From: Rana temporaria
Taxonomy: Eukaryota; Chordata; Amphibia; Anura; Ranidae
Reading direction: 5' to 3'
DNA length: 64,000 nucleotides
Assembly (NCBI RefSeq): GCF_905171775.1
Contig: NC_053494.1
Location: forward strand, 162,923,101 to 162,987,100
Positions 54,393 to 64,000 of this stretch are shown in pieces; within the stretch, counting starts at the first letter, position 1; each line of letters starts with the position of its first letter. The notes under the pieces are model-generated. The model worked only from the letters and a program-made list of their open reading frames with translations. It did not search any database and was not told where the DNA came from. The translations under genes were made by a program, and so were the position numbers.

Positions 54393-55740
54393 CCTTCACG
54401 ATTAGGCTATTTTTTGCTGTATGGAACTGCGTTACCTTAACTGACAATTGTGCAGTCATGCAACGCTATACATAAATTACATTTATGTCATATTTTTCCT
54501 ACAACTAAAGCTTTCTTTTTGTGGTATTTGATCACCACTGGGTTGTTGTTTTTTTACTTTTGGTTATAAAACCTATCCCATAACAATTTTAAAAAATCGA
54601 ATTTCTTCATACATTTAGGCCAATATGTAGTCTGCTACAAATTTTTGGTAAACAAACTCAATAAGTGTTTATTGATTGGTTTGCGCAAAAGATATATAGC
54701 TAGATTCAGGTAGGAGAGCCTAACGTTAGGCAGGCGTAGCGTATCGCATATACGATACGCCGCCGTAAGTTAGAGAGGCAAGTGCTGTATTCACAAAGCA
54801 CTTGTGTCCTAAGTTACGGCGGCGTAGCGTAAATGTGCCGGCCTAAGCGTGCCTAATTCAAATTGTGAAGAGGTGGGCGTGTTTTATGCTAATGAATCAT
54901 GACCCGACATGCTTGACGTTTTTTACGAATGGCACATGCGCCGTCCGTGGACATATCCCAGTGCGCATGCTCCAAATTACGCCGCAAAGACTTATTGGTT
55001 TAGACGTAAACGCCCAGCCCCATTCACAGACGACTTATGCAAACGACATAAAAAAAAATTTAATTCGACGCGGGTCCGACTTCCATACTTAACATTGGCT
55101 TGGCCAGCTTTTTGGTAGACTAACTTTACGCCTGAAAACGCCTTACGTAAACGGCGTATCTTTACTGCGACGGGCAAGCGTCTGTTCGTGAATAGGCTTA
55201 TCTCGCTGATTTACGCATTCTAGGCGTAAATCAGCGTACACACCCCTAGCGGCCGGCGTAAATAGTCAGCTAAGATACAACGGTGTAGGAGGTCGTATCT
55301 TGGCTACATTTAAGTGTATCTCAATTTGAGAATACACTTAAATGTACAACGGCGCAGATTCAGAGTTACGACAGCGTATCTACTGATACGCCGGCGTAAA
55401 CCTCTCTGAATCTGGCTAATTGTGTCTACAAACTATGGTATTTATACTGGAATTTTCTATTTGTATCTTTTTGCTAGTGATGGCAGCGATCGGCAACTTA
55501 TAGCAGGACTGCAATATTGTGGCGGACGAACTGACACTTTTGCCACTTTGTGGGAACCAGTGACACTAATACAGTGACCAGTGCTAAAAACATGCACTGT
55601 CACTGTACTGATGACACTGGCTGTGAGGGGGTAAACATCTAGGGCGATCAAAGATTTAATGTGTGCCTAACCAGTGTTTTTGTGCTGGATTTGTATTCCT
55701 TTTGCAGGCAAACAAAATCCAGCACATCCCTGCTGACAGG
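54393..55740. repeat. piggyBac-type element remnant, split by a MITE
   Basis: Left portion 54393-54697 (cccccttcacgattaggct; aaagctttctttttgtggta; tttgatcaccact) matches the left end of the piggyBac at 40507. Right portion 55418-55740 (gtctacaaactatggtattt; agtgatggcagcgatcg; cagtgaccagtgctaaaaac) corresponds, in opposite orientation, to blocks of 27303-28057. TTAA at the left edge is worn (ttac) and the right end is lost. Confidence 0.6.
54698..55417. repeat. Palindromic MITE (AGATTCAGGTAGG)
   Basis: agctagattcaggtaggaga at the left, cctctctgaatctggct at the right. Rich in gtatcgcatatacgatac and acgccggcgta palindromes, with a central tacatttaagtgtatctca/tgagaatacacttaaatgta hairpin near 55308-55345. 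Related to 40345-47090 and 47167-47877. Confidence 0.75.
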
Positions 55741-55789
55741 ACAGAGCTCTCCCTATGCTCTAGGGGGAACTTGTGCTTGTTTGCATCCT

Positions 55790-56596
55790 CCCCCCTTCCC
55801 CTGCCACATGTTTTTTTGAAGGTGGGGGGGGTACCTGGTTTTGACAGGTACCACCTCCCACTTCCTGTCAGGTGCGCTGTGGCAGTCTGAGCCGGAAGTT
55901 CAGCCCCCCTCCTTCCCCCGCAGCCTTCTGAGACACGTCACAGACAATTCACAAAGTACGGCTTGCCCATGTGCAGTAGGAACCTGGCTGTGAAGCCGCA
56001 AAGCTGCAATGCCAGTTTACCTTATTTAAGGAGATTGTAAAGGTACATTTAAAAAATAAATAAATAACAAGCATAGAAGCAATAGAATCGCTCAGAGCAA
56101 CCGGGAACCTCCTTTTCGGGTCCCCCGCTGGCGCTCCTGGCCCCTCCTCTCTGGCCAGTGCCTCCATGGGAATCCCGCTGCTGCATCCATTGACACAGAC
56201 AGCCCCGCCCCCCGATCCCTAGTCATTGGCTTTGATTGACAGCACTGAGAGCAAATGGCTCCCGGTGCCTCAGCAAAGCCAGCAGGACCCAGAAGTGAGG
56301 GGAGAAAAGATCTGCAGATGTAAATGGCGCTGGATTGAATGAGGTCTCAGGTAAGTAAAAGGGGGTGGGTGAGGGGGTGATGCTGACACCTAAACTTTTT
56401 TTTACCTTAATGCAAGGAATGCATTAAGGTAAACAAAATGTAGACTTTATACAACTACTTTAAGATGCATGCATCCAAAGCCCATTAAAGAATCGGCTCA
56501 GGACAGGTAAGTGTCCTTATATTTAGAGTCAACTGCTACAGTATTTGTAGCGGGTGACTTACAATTTTTGGGTGGTAACCTGAAGCTCCTCTTTAA
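55790..56596. repeat. TTAA MITE (same family as 61885), split
   Basis: Left block ccccttcccctgccacatg, ggtacctggttttgacaggt; right block after the insert: ggacaggtaagtgtccttat, ctgctacagtatttgtagc, ending gctcctctttaa (TTAA 56593-56596). The left terminus is eroded. An unrelated TTAA MITE sits at 56026-56463. Confidence 0.6.
56026..56463. repeat. TTAA MITE (GGTTGTA termini) nested in another
   Basis: TTAA (56026-56029) then ggagattgtaaaggt; right end atacaactactttaa (TTAA 56460-56463). Internal accttaatgcaaggaatgca/ttaaggt hairpin near 56403-56431, as in 270-711. Confidence 0.72.
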
Positions 56597-57407
56597 AAAA
56601 TTTATTAAATTGTGTTTTTTGTTTGTGGTGCCCAGATGCAGTATATTTCTGTGTTAACATTGCTGTCAGTGTTTATTTTTGTCTCAGTTGAGAAGATTAT
56701 TCCTTACAAGCTCCCCCTGTGATGTTCATATAACAAATGGGGGTTGTGGTTGCCATTAGGACAGGTTGACATAGACACCAATAAAAAACCTTGTAAGGAG
56801 TTCAGTCCTTTCCACAGTGTATTGAAAATGTGTTTTTGTGCCCCCATTGTTTTCTATCACTTTTCCTGTCCTAACGGAAGTGAAGGCAAATTTCCCCCGT
56901 AGGGACACAATATGTAATAAAAAAATTGGCTGAAGCTATAAAGCTGAGCGTCCACTGATAGATGTTTTTGTTAATTTTTTATTGCTCAGCCTGAAGACTT
57001 AACAAATTCTGCCCAGCTGCTTTTCTTTCAGTCCTAGGCTGTCATGCAGGAGCGTGCCAACAGGGACACCCACAAAGTTCTGCCAGTTCAGTGTATGGCC
57101 AGTTTAACCCTCACACCCAAAATTTTTGGCTTGAGATGGGTTTGAAGTAAAGAGCAGGTAGGCGAGCTTCCACCTTCTGTAAAGATAACCACACAGATAA
57201 TTTGGCATATAACAGTCGTGTTGTGCCCCCATGGGTTGTTAGGCTGGTGGTATCTGCATTAGGATTCTGGTGTTATGCTGTCTTGACCAGCTTTGGTCCA
57301 GTTCTTGAAGAACCTGGCAAAGTTTGCTCTGTGGGTGGTTCTGCCACCACTCTCCCACCTGACATTCTTCATTTGAAAAGTCAAAGGAGCTGGACTGAAA
57401 ATTAAAG
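56597..57407. other. Intronic sequence, nothing recognised
   Basis: No element ends or coding remnant seen; the open frame 57202-57405 has no recognisable domain. Confidence 0.4.
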
Positions 57408-57415
57408 GTCTAAAC

Positions 57416-57924
57416 CAGTGTTTCTCAACCTTTTTTTCAGTCAAGGCACCCTTTAAATATTATAGACGGTCTTGGGACACCTCATTCTAAAATGTAAAAT
57501 TGATTCTAATAGTTTTGCATAACGCAGAAAAATCCAGGACACCCAACGTTAGGGGTGATGTATTCTTCCAAAGCAAATACACATTTTTTTTACAAACTGG
57601 TACGACTAGTATTCCAATGTTTCCCTTCTCCCTCAGTTTTTCTCCATCACTTAGCTAAGGTGTCCTCAATGTTGATGGAGAGGGGCAGGGGAGGGTCAAA
57701 CAAGGATTCTATGCAGGCAACTGACATCCTCATCAACTGGTGATGCCATTGGTCGTTAGGACACTGACGGCTAGAACTTTATAATGGTGCACAACCTGTG
57801 GCTTTGTGTAACTAAAAGCCAGCTTTATCCGCACGTTGGCTTGTATACAGTTTTTGGGCAAGGCACCCTTGAAGAAACCTCAAGGCACCCCAGGGTGCCT
57901 GGGAACCCTGGTTGAAAAAGGCTG
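57416..57924. mobile_element. hAT-type MITE with perfect 8-bp duplication
   Basis: cagtgtttctcaacc at the left and ggttgaaaaaggctg at the right, flanked by gtctaaac at 57408-57415 and 57925-57932 (8 of 8). Inner caaggcaccc repeats near both ends. 509 bp, non-coding. Confidence 0.9.
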
Positions 57925-57932
57925 GTCTAAAC

Positions 57933-58925
57933 AGTGACTGTGTCCAATTAAATGCAGTCACTTTTCAAGTATTCTGGTGCCAGCTCTCAGAACTAATAGT
58001 AGCAGCTGGAGATTCGTCCTATCGTGCTGTATAGTGTGGATGGAGGAATATTTTTTCGTTATTTTTTTTTATTCAACTTTTTTTTCCAACCATGTAGATC
58101 TAGTTGAGCAGAACTGTATGTTGTCAATGTACAGTTCACTTATACAGGTTTATATTTATTTGTGTCATGCTGATTTATGTCAGTCCCACCAGATGTGTTT
58201 GTGGCAGTATAATTTTGTAAATGGAGAATAAGGAAAATAAGTGCCATTCTTTAGACTAATCTAGCCATTGTTCTCTTCTGGCAGCTTTTTGTTTTGTATT
58301 AAACTGTACATACAGTTTGGTAAGCACCATTAACCCTCAACTGCTCCCAAAAGAACCAGCAACATATTGCTCTAGAGGGGTGTAAAGATTAAGCAAATCG
58401 CATTGTGTACATTTATTTCATTTAACAAATCTAGAGGGGAATAAACAGTATCCTTGTTTTTGCCCTACAGTGCTAAGTCACACCTAATCAGTTAGTTTAA
58501 ACTGTGTGAGACTGTGACATATTGCTCATGTCTGTGAGACCATAAGGTATATGCTGTGTGTTCTGGGCACATGAGGAGATGATGAGATATCATGGCTCTG
58601 CTTGCCTTGCATGAGATTGCTGTCTCACTCTGCAGTCATTCTTCACAATAATGATATTTATGTATTTTAGACTGCCTTGTATGTATAGCATAGCATAGAT
58701 ATATATTTTTTTGATCTTGCTCATAAACTACTACTGAACGAATGTTTATGTAGAAATGGGCCTGCTGCAGATAGACAGGAATGATGGCACCCTTATGGAC
58801 ATGCCCCTGCCTTTTCCAGGGCCAACAAAGTGTAAACTACAATGTAGACCAGTTTCTGGATACCGGTGGTTGGTATCCTGCAAGCTGGTGTGACCAGAAA
58901 TATGCAACTACACAAAAGGATACTA
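57933..58925. other. Intronic sequence, nothing recognised
   Basis: Ordinary composition, no repeat ends. The open frame 57977-58231 has no recognisable domain. Confidence 0.4.
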
Positions 58926-59782
58926 CCGTGTTTCCCCGAAAATAAACCCGGGTCTTATATTAATTTTGGTCACAAAAAACACACTAGGGCTTATTTTCAG
59001 GGTAGGGCTTATTTATTTATGGCCTGTCTGGCTGGTTGTTGCTTTTAAAAAAATCCTGTTTCTTTAAAGAATGATAGACAACAGTGTTTGTGCGGAGTCA
59101 TCTATCCATCTGAATTGTCCTCTTCCATTCTGTGTCCTCTGTCTTCCCCTCACCCCCCCCCCCCCACCACAACATTGTCAGGTCAGGAGTCTGTTTTTTA
59201 CATCATTCTGAATTGATTGTAAAGTAATCAGTTCTATTACAGTTCAGTCAGTCCCGTTTTATACGGTATAAAAGTACCTTTTTAACAACTTTTATGGTAC
59301 CGTATACTGCTCTTCTCTGAGATGAGGAAAGAGAATGTGACGTCAGCGCGCTCCGTGCACTACAGTAAAGAGGGAGAGGGCGAAGACGTCAGCGGGAGGA
59401 GAGGAGGAAAAATAAGAGCCACAATTGCCGCTGACGTCTGTGCACTGAAGACAGGGGGGCCGCCGCTAGGTGGGAGGAGTGGAGGAAAGAGAACAGCCGA
59501 GATATCGGCTGACGTCAGCCCACTCCATGCGCAGAAGAGGAAGGGGCACAGACATCATACGGGAGGAGAGAGGAGGACCTCCGGCAGGTCAGCGGTGGGT
59601 GTAAACATGTTTTTTTTAAATACAGCTGTAAACGGAGACACTGGCCAATATTTACAAAAGCATTACAGGGTTTTAATGAGATTTACTAGGGCTTATTTTC
59701 GGGTAGGGCTTATATTGCAGCTTACCCTGATAATCCAGATAGGTCTTCTTTTCGGGGTAGGGCTTACTTTAGGGAAACACGG
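58926..59782. mobile_element. TA-flanked MITE (CCGTGTTTCCCCGAAAATAA)
   Basis: ccgtgtttccccgaaaataa after TA (58924-58925); ggaaacacgg before TA (59783-59784). Repeated gggcttattttc(a/g)gggtaggg phrases near both ends. This terminal type is widespread in tetrapod genomes. The GC-rich core (59320-59620) carries a 198-codon open frame without recognisable domain, which I treat as chance. Confidence 0.75.
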
Positions 59783-59808
59783 TAGACTCCTTTCAATAGG
59801 ATTACATA

Positions 59809-60104
59809 GGGGGTTATTTACGAAAGGCAAATCCACTTTGCGCTACATGTGCAAACTACAAGTGCAACCTGCACTTGAAATTGCACTGAAAGCGCACTTG
59901 GAAGTGCTTTTGCTGTAAATCTGAGGGGAAGCTCAGCTGATTTTATTATCCAATCATGTGCAAGCTAAAATGCTGGTTTTTCTTTTCCTTGCATGTCCCC
60001 CTCGGATTTACAGCGACTGCATTTCCAAGTGCACTTTTAGTGTAATTTCAAGTGCACTTTGCACTTGTAGTGCAAAGTGGATTTGCCTTTAGTAAATAAC
60101 CCCC
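59809..60104. repeat. Foldback MITE (GGGGGTTATTTAC)
   Basis: gggggttatttacgaaaggc, aaatccactttgcgct at the left pair with agtgcaaagtggatttgcct, ttagtaaataaccccc at the right. Inner arms built of caagtgcaa/ttgcacttg. About 100-bp arms. Confidence 0.82.
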
Positions 60105-60630
60105 AGAGAGTCATATTTTAATATCATTCACTTTTGATTGGTTTGAAAAAAAAATTAAATGTTCATAGAAGACCAGATACTTGTCTTTATTAATAGTGAA
60201 TAGGAAACAAATTCAGCGCTGAAAAATATGTAACAGTAAATAATGGTTGCAAGCCAGCACTCAAGGTAAATTCATATAAAATCCCTCAAGAAATATAACA
60301 ATAAAAGCAGTGTAGCACAACCTAAAATGTTAATATAAACACTAATAAATAATGTCCATGAGAAGAAACAGTCCACAAGTGATTGTGAAAAGGCACAATG
60401 AAAATGACGGCATGCAATGTGGATCAAACGTGGCCAGAAATCCCTCCACCGCACACAGAGTGGCCTCTCACCTCACTGATTCGACCTATAATAGGTCACA
60501 TGGCATGTAACTCATTCCAAGTATAACTACTTAGAACATCCAATCGATCAGCATACCAAAGGTGTCGATCAAGGTCCTGAGCTTTGTCTCCAACGTGCAT
60601 ATGAAACATAAATGAAGACAATCTAGTGCT
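60105..60630. other. Unclassified intronic repeat-like sequence
   Basis: Style resembles 39718-40105 (short aataaatgtgc-like phrases, gtccatgagaagaaacagtc). No coding remnant. Confidence 0.35.
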
Positions 60631-60792
60631 CTCTGTATAAGGAGTGTTTAATTGCAAAAACAGACGTCACCCACAGCCATCGCTGTTGCAATTGTTTTCT
60701 TTGCTGTTTGTAAGCACTCGCGTCTGAGTGCCATCTTTGTGAGTAGTTTCGCTTTTGTTTTATCTTTGCAATTAATCACTCCTTATACAGAG
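60631..60792. repeat. Inverted repeat, about 30-bp arms
   Basis: ctctgtataaggagtgttta/attgcaaa is complementary to tttgcaattaatcactcctt/atacagag, with a spacer of about 100 bp. Could be a small MITE. Confidence 0.6.
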
Positions 60793-61018
60793 ATATTTCT
60801 TGGTGATTCCATATGGCTATGGAATATGCTTTTTATGTACTTAGGTGCTCTATGTGCGTTCTGAGCCAATGTCAACAGGTTCACTTTGTCCGAATAAAAC
60901 ATATATTTTTTATACCTATACTGTGGTTTGGCCTTTAAAGTCCCATCTGGGGGGTATCTCTCTCTTTCCTTATAAAGAAGTATAGCTATAGTCGGAAGTG
61001 ACACATCGGTCTATTGCA

Positions 61019-61363
61019 CAGGTGTCAAACACAAGGCCCGCGAGCCGAATCTGGCCCTCCAGGCTATTTCATGTGGCCCTCACCCCCCCCTTCTCTCCGC
61101 CCCCACCTGGTCTCAACAGTCAGCAGCAGAGAAGACAGGACTCCACCAGATCCTGCACTTCTTTGTCCAGCCCTCCTGGCAGCAGCACATGGCAAGGGGG
61201 TGCACTGATGTTAGGAATAGTGGGGGGTGCTCAACTTCTGATGGTGGGGGGGGGGGGTTCTTGACTACCAATGTAAGGGGGGTGGGGTGCTGATACAACC
61301 GGCCCTTTGAGAGCAACCATAATGCTGCTGTAGCCCGCAAGTAAATGGAGTTTGACACCCCTG
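61019..61363. mobile_element. hAT-type MITE (CAGGTGTCAAAC)
   Basis: caggtgtcaaacacaaggcc at the left, gagtttgacacccctg at the right, a common vertebrate hAT terminus. Flanks tctattgc and cctattgg agree at 6 of 8. Contains a G run near 61246. Confidence 0.75.
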
Positions 61364-61884
61364 GCCTATTGGATCCATTTGGACCATATATTAAGACATT
61401 TCATATGGGTATGCATGAGTATGCTTGAGAGTTTCTGATTCATAAAGAACAGATACATGTGTTGCTTGACCTCAGTAAAGAGTACAAATTGCTTCCTTCC
61501 ATGCTTTAGCAATGGTTTGTTTGGCTGCCAACAGCACATACGTATTTACTTTAAATTGGGGTTTGAGATGCACATTCCAGTTTTAGTGAAAATAAGATAG
61601 TTTAGTCAAAAGAACAGAAAATGTGATATAAAAAAATAATGATGACTATAGGGAAGCTTTTGAAAACACATGTGCAGCAGTGAAAACTAACCAAAAAAAT
61701 AACTATGTATATGGCAGGACAGGAGGGAAGTGGAATAAGGGATATCAGGTCGAGCAGAGAGGTGGGTAGCAGAGCTAGTAGGAGCTGATCCAGAAAGGGT
61801 TCAAATTCATAAAGATGGAGTAGTTCATGCACACAGCCAAAATGCTGAGGCCCTGCACATTAGGCAAGGTGGGGCCAAATAGTC
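61364..61884. other. Intronic sequence, nothing recognised
   Basis: No element ends or coding remnant seen. Confidence 0.4.
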
Positions 61885-62362
61885 TTAAAGTGGAGGTTCA
61901 CACAAAACGTGAACCTCCGCTTTTTGGATCCTTCCCTCCCTCCGGTGTCACATTTGGCACCTTTCAGGGGGGAGGGGGGTTCAGATACCTGTCTGAGACA
62001 GGTATTTGTACCACTTCCGGGTTCGGATCCCCGCGGGGAATCCAGCCTGTGATGTCACCAAAACCCCCCCCTGTCTTCTGGGAAACACTGTTCCCAGGAG
62101 AGAGCACGGACCAGTGACGGGGCACCGCGATCCTCGCGCATGCGCAGTAGGGAATCGGGCAGTGAAGCCGCAAGGCTTCACTTCCTGATTCCCTCACCGA
62201 GGATGGTGGCGGAAGCACCTGAGGACCGAGCGATTGCTCAGCCTCGGCTGCTGACATCGCGGGCACGCTGGACAGGTAAGTGTCCATTTTTTAAAAGTCA
62301 GCAGCTGCCGTATTTGTAGCTGCTGGCTTTTAAAAAAATAAAACAGCCGAACCTCCGCTTTA
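61885..62362. repeat. TTAA MITE (GTGGAGGTTCAC termini), complete
   Basis: ttaaagtggaggttcac at the left with an adjacent second inversion gtgaacctccgct; gaacctccgctttaa at the right; TTAA 61885-61888 and 62359-62362. Internal gcagctgccgtatttgtagc hairpin. The complete reference for the truncated copies at 29123 and 55790. Confidence 0.8.
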
Positions 62363-62691
62363 AAGTAGCCAGCATCACATGGCGACTAATTCTGGACATA
62401 GGATTGTAACACTTCAGTCCTGGACCCACAGTGTCACTTGTCGGTACCCTGACTATTTTGCATGTTCCTGACATGCAGAAGGGGATATTTATGGCATTTT
62501 CTTGTATCTGTATACAGGGATCTAATTAGAATATACAGTCCTACAATTTTGGTGTCAACAAAGAGATTTTTTTTAATTTTACTGGAAAATTATATCCTTG
62601 TCTCTCTGTGGATTCTGTACTCAGAAGCAGTGCACATGTGCAACAGTAACCATTCTATAAGTAGGAGGGAACATAGTAAGTGTTAGAGCCC

Positions 62692-63293
62692 TTAAAGTGT
62701 TATTAAACCCAGTAATATGAAAATCGTTAATCCGTCCCCACAGCTTATAAATCTTTTTACATTAAAATACTGCCACTATATACCTTTTTGGCTGTATACA
62801 GTGGTCACGTGATATACTGCAGGGTTTGCCAGAGTGCTGAGTGTTCAGGTAGGAGGAGAGTTCTACTACAGTCTGTGTTCTCATGCTGTTATGAGATATC
62901 AATCAAGATGTGATATCCCACCCACTGTGTTCTCTTTTAGTTACTGGGCATGGAGGAGGGGGGAGGGACTGGGCTGTCATTTAGGATCTGTGTACACGCC
63001 CACATGTGTGATATCGATATCATGTGACCTGAAAAGCTCAGTTCAACAAGGAAATATTCTCTCCAGCAATAGAGGCCTAACTGAGCATGTGCAGGGGGAC
63101 CACTCTGACTGTGTATTATCTGGCCTTGCCCAGAGAGACCCTGCATGAGGGGGAGGATCTGTGCTTATAGGATCAAAGAGCTTTTTTACACAATTCAGAT
63201 GATTAACCCCTTAAGTTCCACAGTGAGTATAAAAAGCATGCTACTCTGAATATACAGACAGATTTTACTGTTGTGGGTTTAGTAACACTTTAA
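62692..63293. repeat. TTAA MITE (GTGTTATTAAACCC termini)
   Basis: ttaaagtgttattaaaccca at the left and tgggtttagtaacactttaa at the right, 20 bp with two or three mismatches; TTAA at 62692-62695 and 63290-63293. Contains a gatatcgatatc palindrome near 63010. Non-coding. Confidence 0.82.
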
Positions 63294-63598
63294 CTACGTG
63301 GTGTTGAATCACAAGATTTAAAACTTCTTTGTCAATTGAACATTTTGGACACCAGGCAGACCCCAGCAAATGCCCCCTCTCCCCATCCCCTCAGCATGCA
63401 ATTGACAGCCTTAGCTGTTCATGTTTCCCTATGTGCAGTGGCTAGTGAGTCCAATCCCTCCACTCAGGTCTTAGATTACACTCAGCTCTGTGCTATACAC
63501 TGTGTGACATTAAATCTCCACCCCCTGCCAGCTCCGAAATAGCTTTTGATATGTGTACTTTGAAGAGCTGTAGAGAAGAAAGGACTGCAGGTTTGTTT
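63294..63598. other. Intronic sequence, nothing recognised
   Basis: Short stretch without recognisable repeat or coding feature. Confidence 0.4.
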
Positions 63599-63934
63599 TT
63601 GTATTTATTTATTACAGGTACTTTTTTAGTGCCATCAATTTACACAGTGCTTTACATGTATATTGTACATTCACATCAGTCCCTTCCCTCAAGGAGCTTA
63701 CAATCTAAGGTCCCTAATTCACATTCATATGTACACATACTAGGGCCAATTTAGACAGGAGCCAATTAACCTACCAGCATGTCTTTGGAGTGTTGGGGTA
63801 AACCGGAGGAAATCCACACAGGCACAGGGAGAATATGCAAACTCCAGGCATCGTGTAGTGCTATGGTTGGGATTCAAACCGGCGGCCATAGTTCTGCTAA
63901 GCATAAGTGATAACTGCTTGGCCACTGTGCTGCA
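63599..63934 (-). mobile_element. tRNA-headed SINE with L2-like tail
   Basis: On the minus strand: a tRNA-like head with a worn A box (tggccaagcagttatcac, complement of about 63909-63926) and B box ggtttgaatccc (63869-63880); a central domain (catgctggtaggttaattgg; agattgtaagctccttgagg); and a tail with gcactgtgtaaattgatggc leading to an (aaat)n end near 63599. This is the architecture of V-SINE-like elements of fishes and amphibians. Normally transcribed by RNA polymerase III; this copy is diverged. Confidence 0.75.
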
Positions 63935-64000
63935 AATAAACGAGGTACAATTTTTTTTTTTAGTATGATTTTTTTTTTTCATCTTTGTGTATCACCTGAG

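Noticed and set aside
59322..59918. 198-codon open frame on the + strand
   Set aside because: It crosses the right border of the TA-flanked MITE into a separate palindrome, has no recognisable domain, and its length is explained by the GC-rich MITE core.

Overview
The window is vertebrate nuclear DNA, most likely from a large-genome anuran amphibian (a ranoid frog is my best guess, by inference). Reasons: spliced exons with GT/AG borders, Tc1-like, piggyBac, hAT and DIRS transposons side by side, CR1, L2 and L1-type LINEs, a tRNA-headed SINE, and dozens of foldback MITEs. There are no operons, no prokaryotic gene packing and no CRISPR array.

The only host gene I can support is ATF2 (activating transcription factor 2, a CRE-binding bZIP factor), on the + strand. 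Three consecutive internal coding exons are present (4945-5120, 14813-14927, 28879-28965). They have good splice sites, compatible phases (0 to 2, 2 to 0, 0 to 0), and together encode the proline-rich middle of the protein. The bZIP exons and the 5' exons are outside the window. Apart from these 378 coding bases, everything I can place is intronic: upstream intron to 4944, intron 5121-14812, intron 14928-28878, and an intron of more than 35 kb from 28966 to the end.

Layout. 1-4.9 kb: two TTAA-flanked MITEs and a Tc1 element split by a solo-LTR-like insert. 5-14.8 kb: foldback repeats, an L2 3' end, a hAT nested in a hAT, and a 1.2-kb solo LTR. 15-28.8 kb: a palindromic Tc1, a DIRS tyrosine-recombinase relic, three more Tc1 copies (one split by a hAT with a perfect 8-bp target duplication), and a piggyBac-type/Tc1 chimera. 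29-40 kb: MITEs, an L1 relic split by an L2 tail, a long TTAA element, and an L2 reverse transcriptase relic split by a hairpin-rich MITE. 40.3-47.1 kb: a palindromic MITE containing a 6-kb piggyBac element, which itself contains a TTAA MITE. The piggyBac element has an uninterrupted 642-codon transposase (43321-45249, minus strand) with its acidic triad and zinc-binding tail. 47-50 kb: a CR1-like LINE, minus strand, with two MITE insertions. 50-64 kb: microsatellites, further MITEs and hAT elements, a SINE, and stretches of ordinary-looking intron.

Two repeat-free blocks (about 31.43-31.79 kb and 51.9-52.5 kb) look like candidate conserved non-coding elements. The most unusual item is the apparently intact, repeat-expanded piggyBac. 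I found no convincing new multi-gene system. All homology statements come from recognising motifs and remembered family consensus sequences; no database search was possible.
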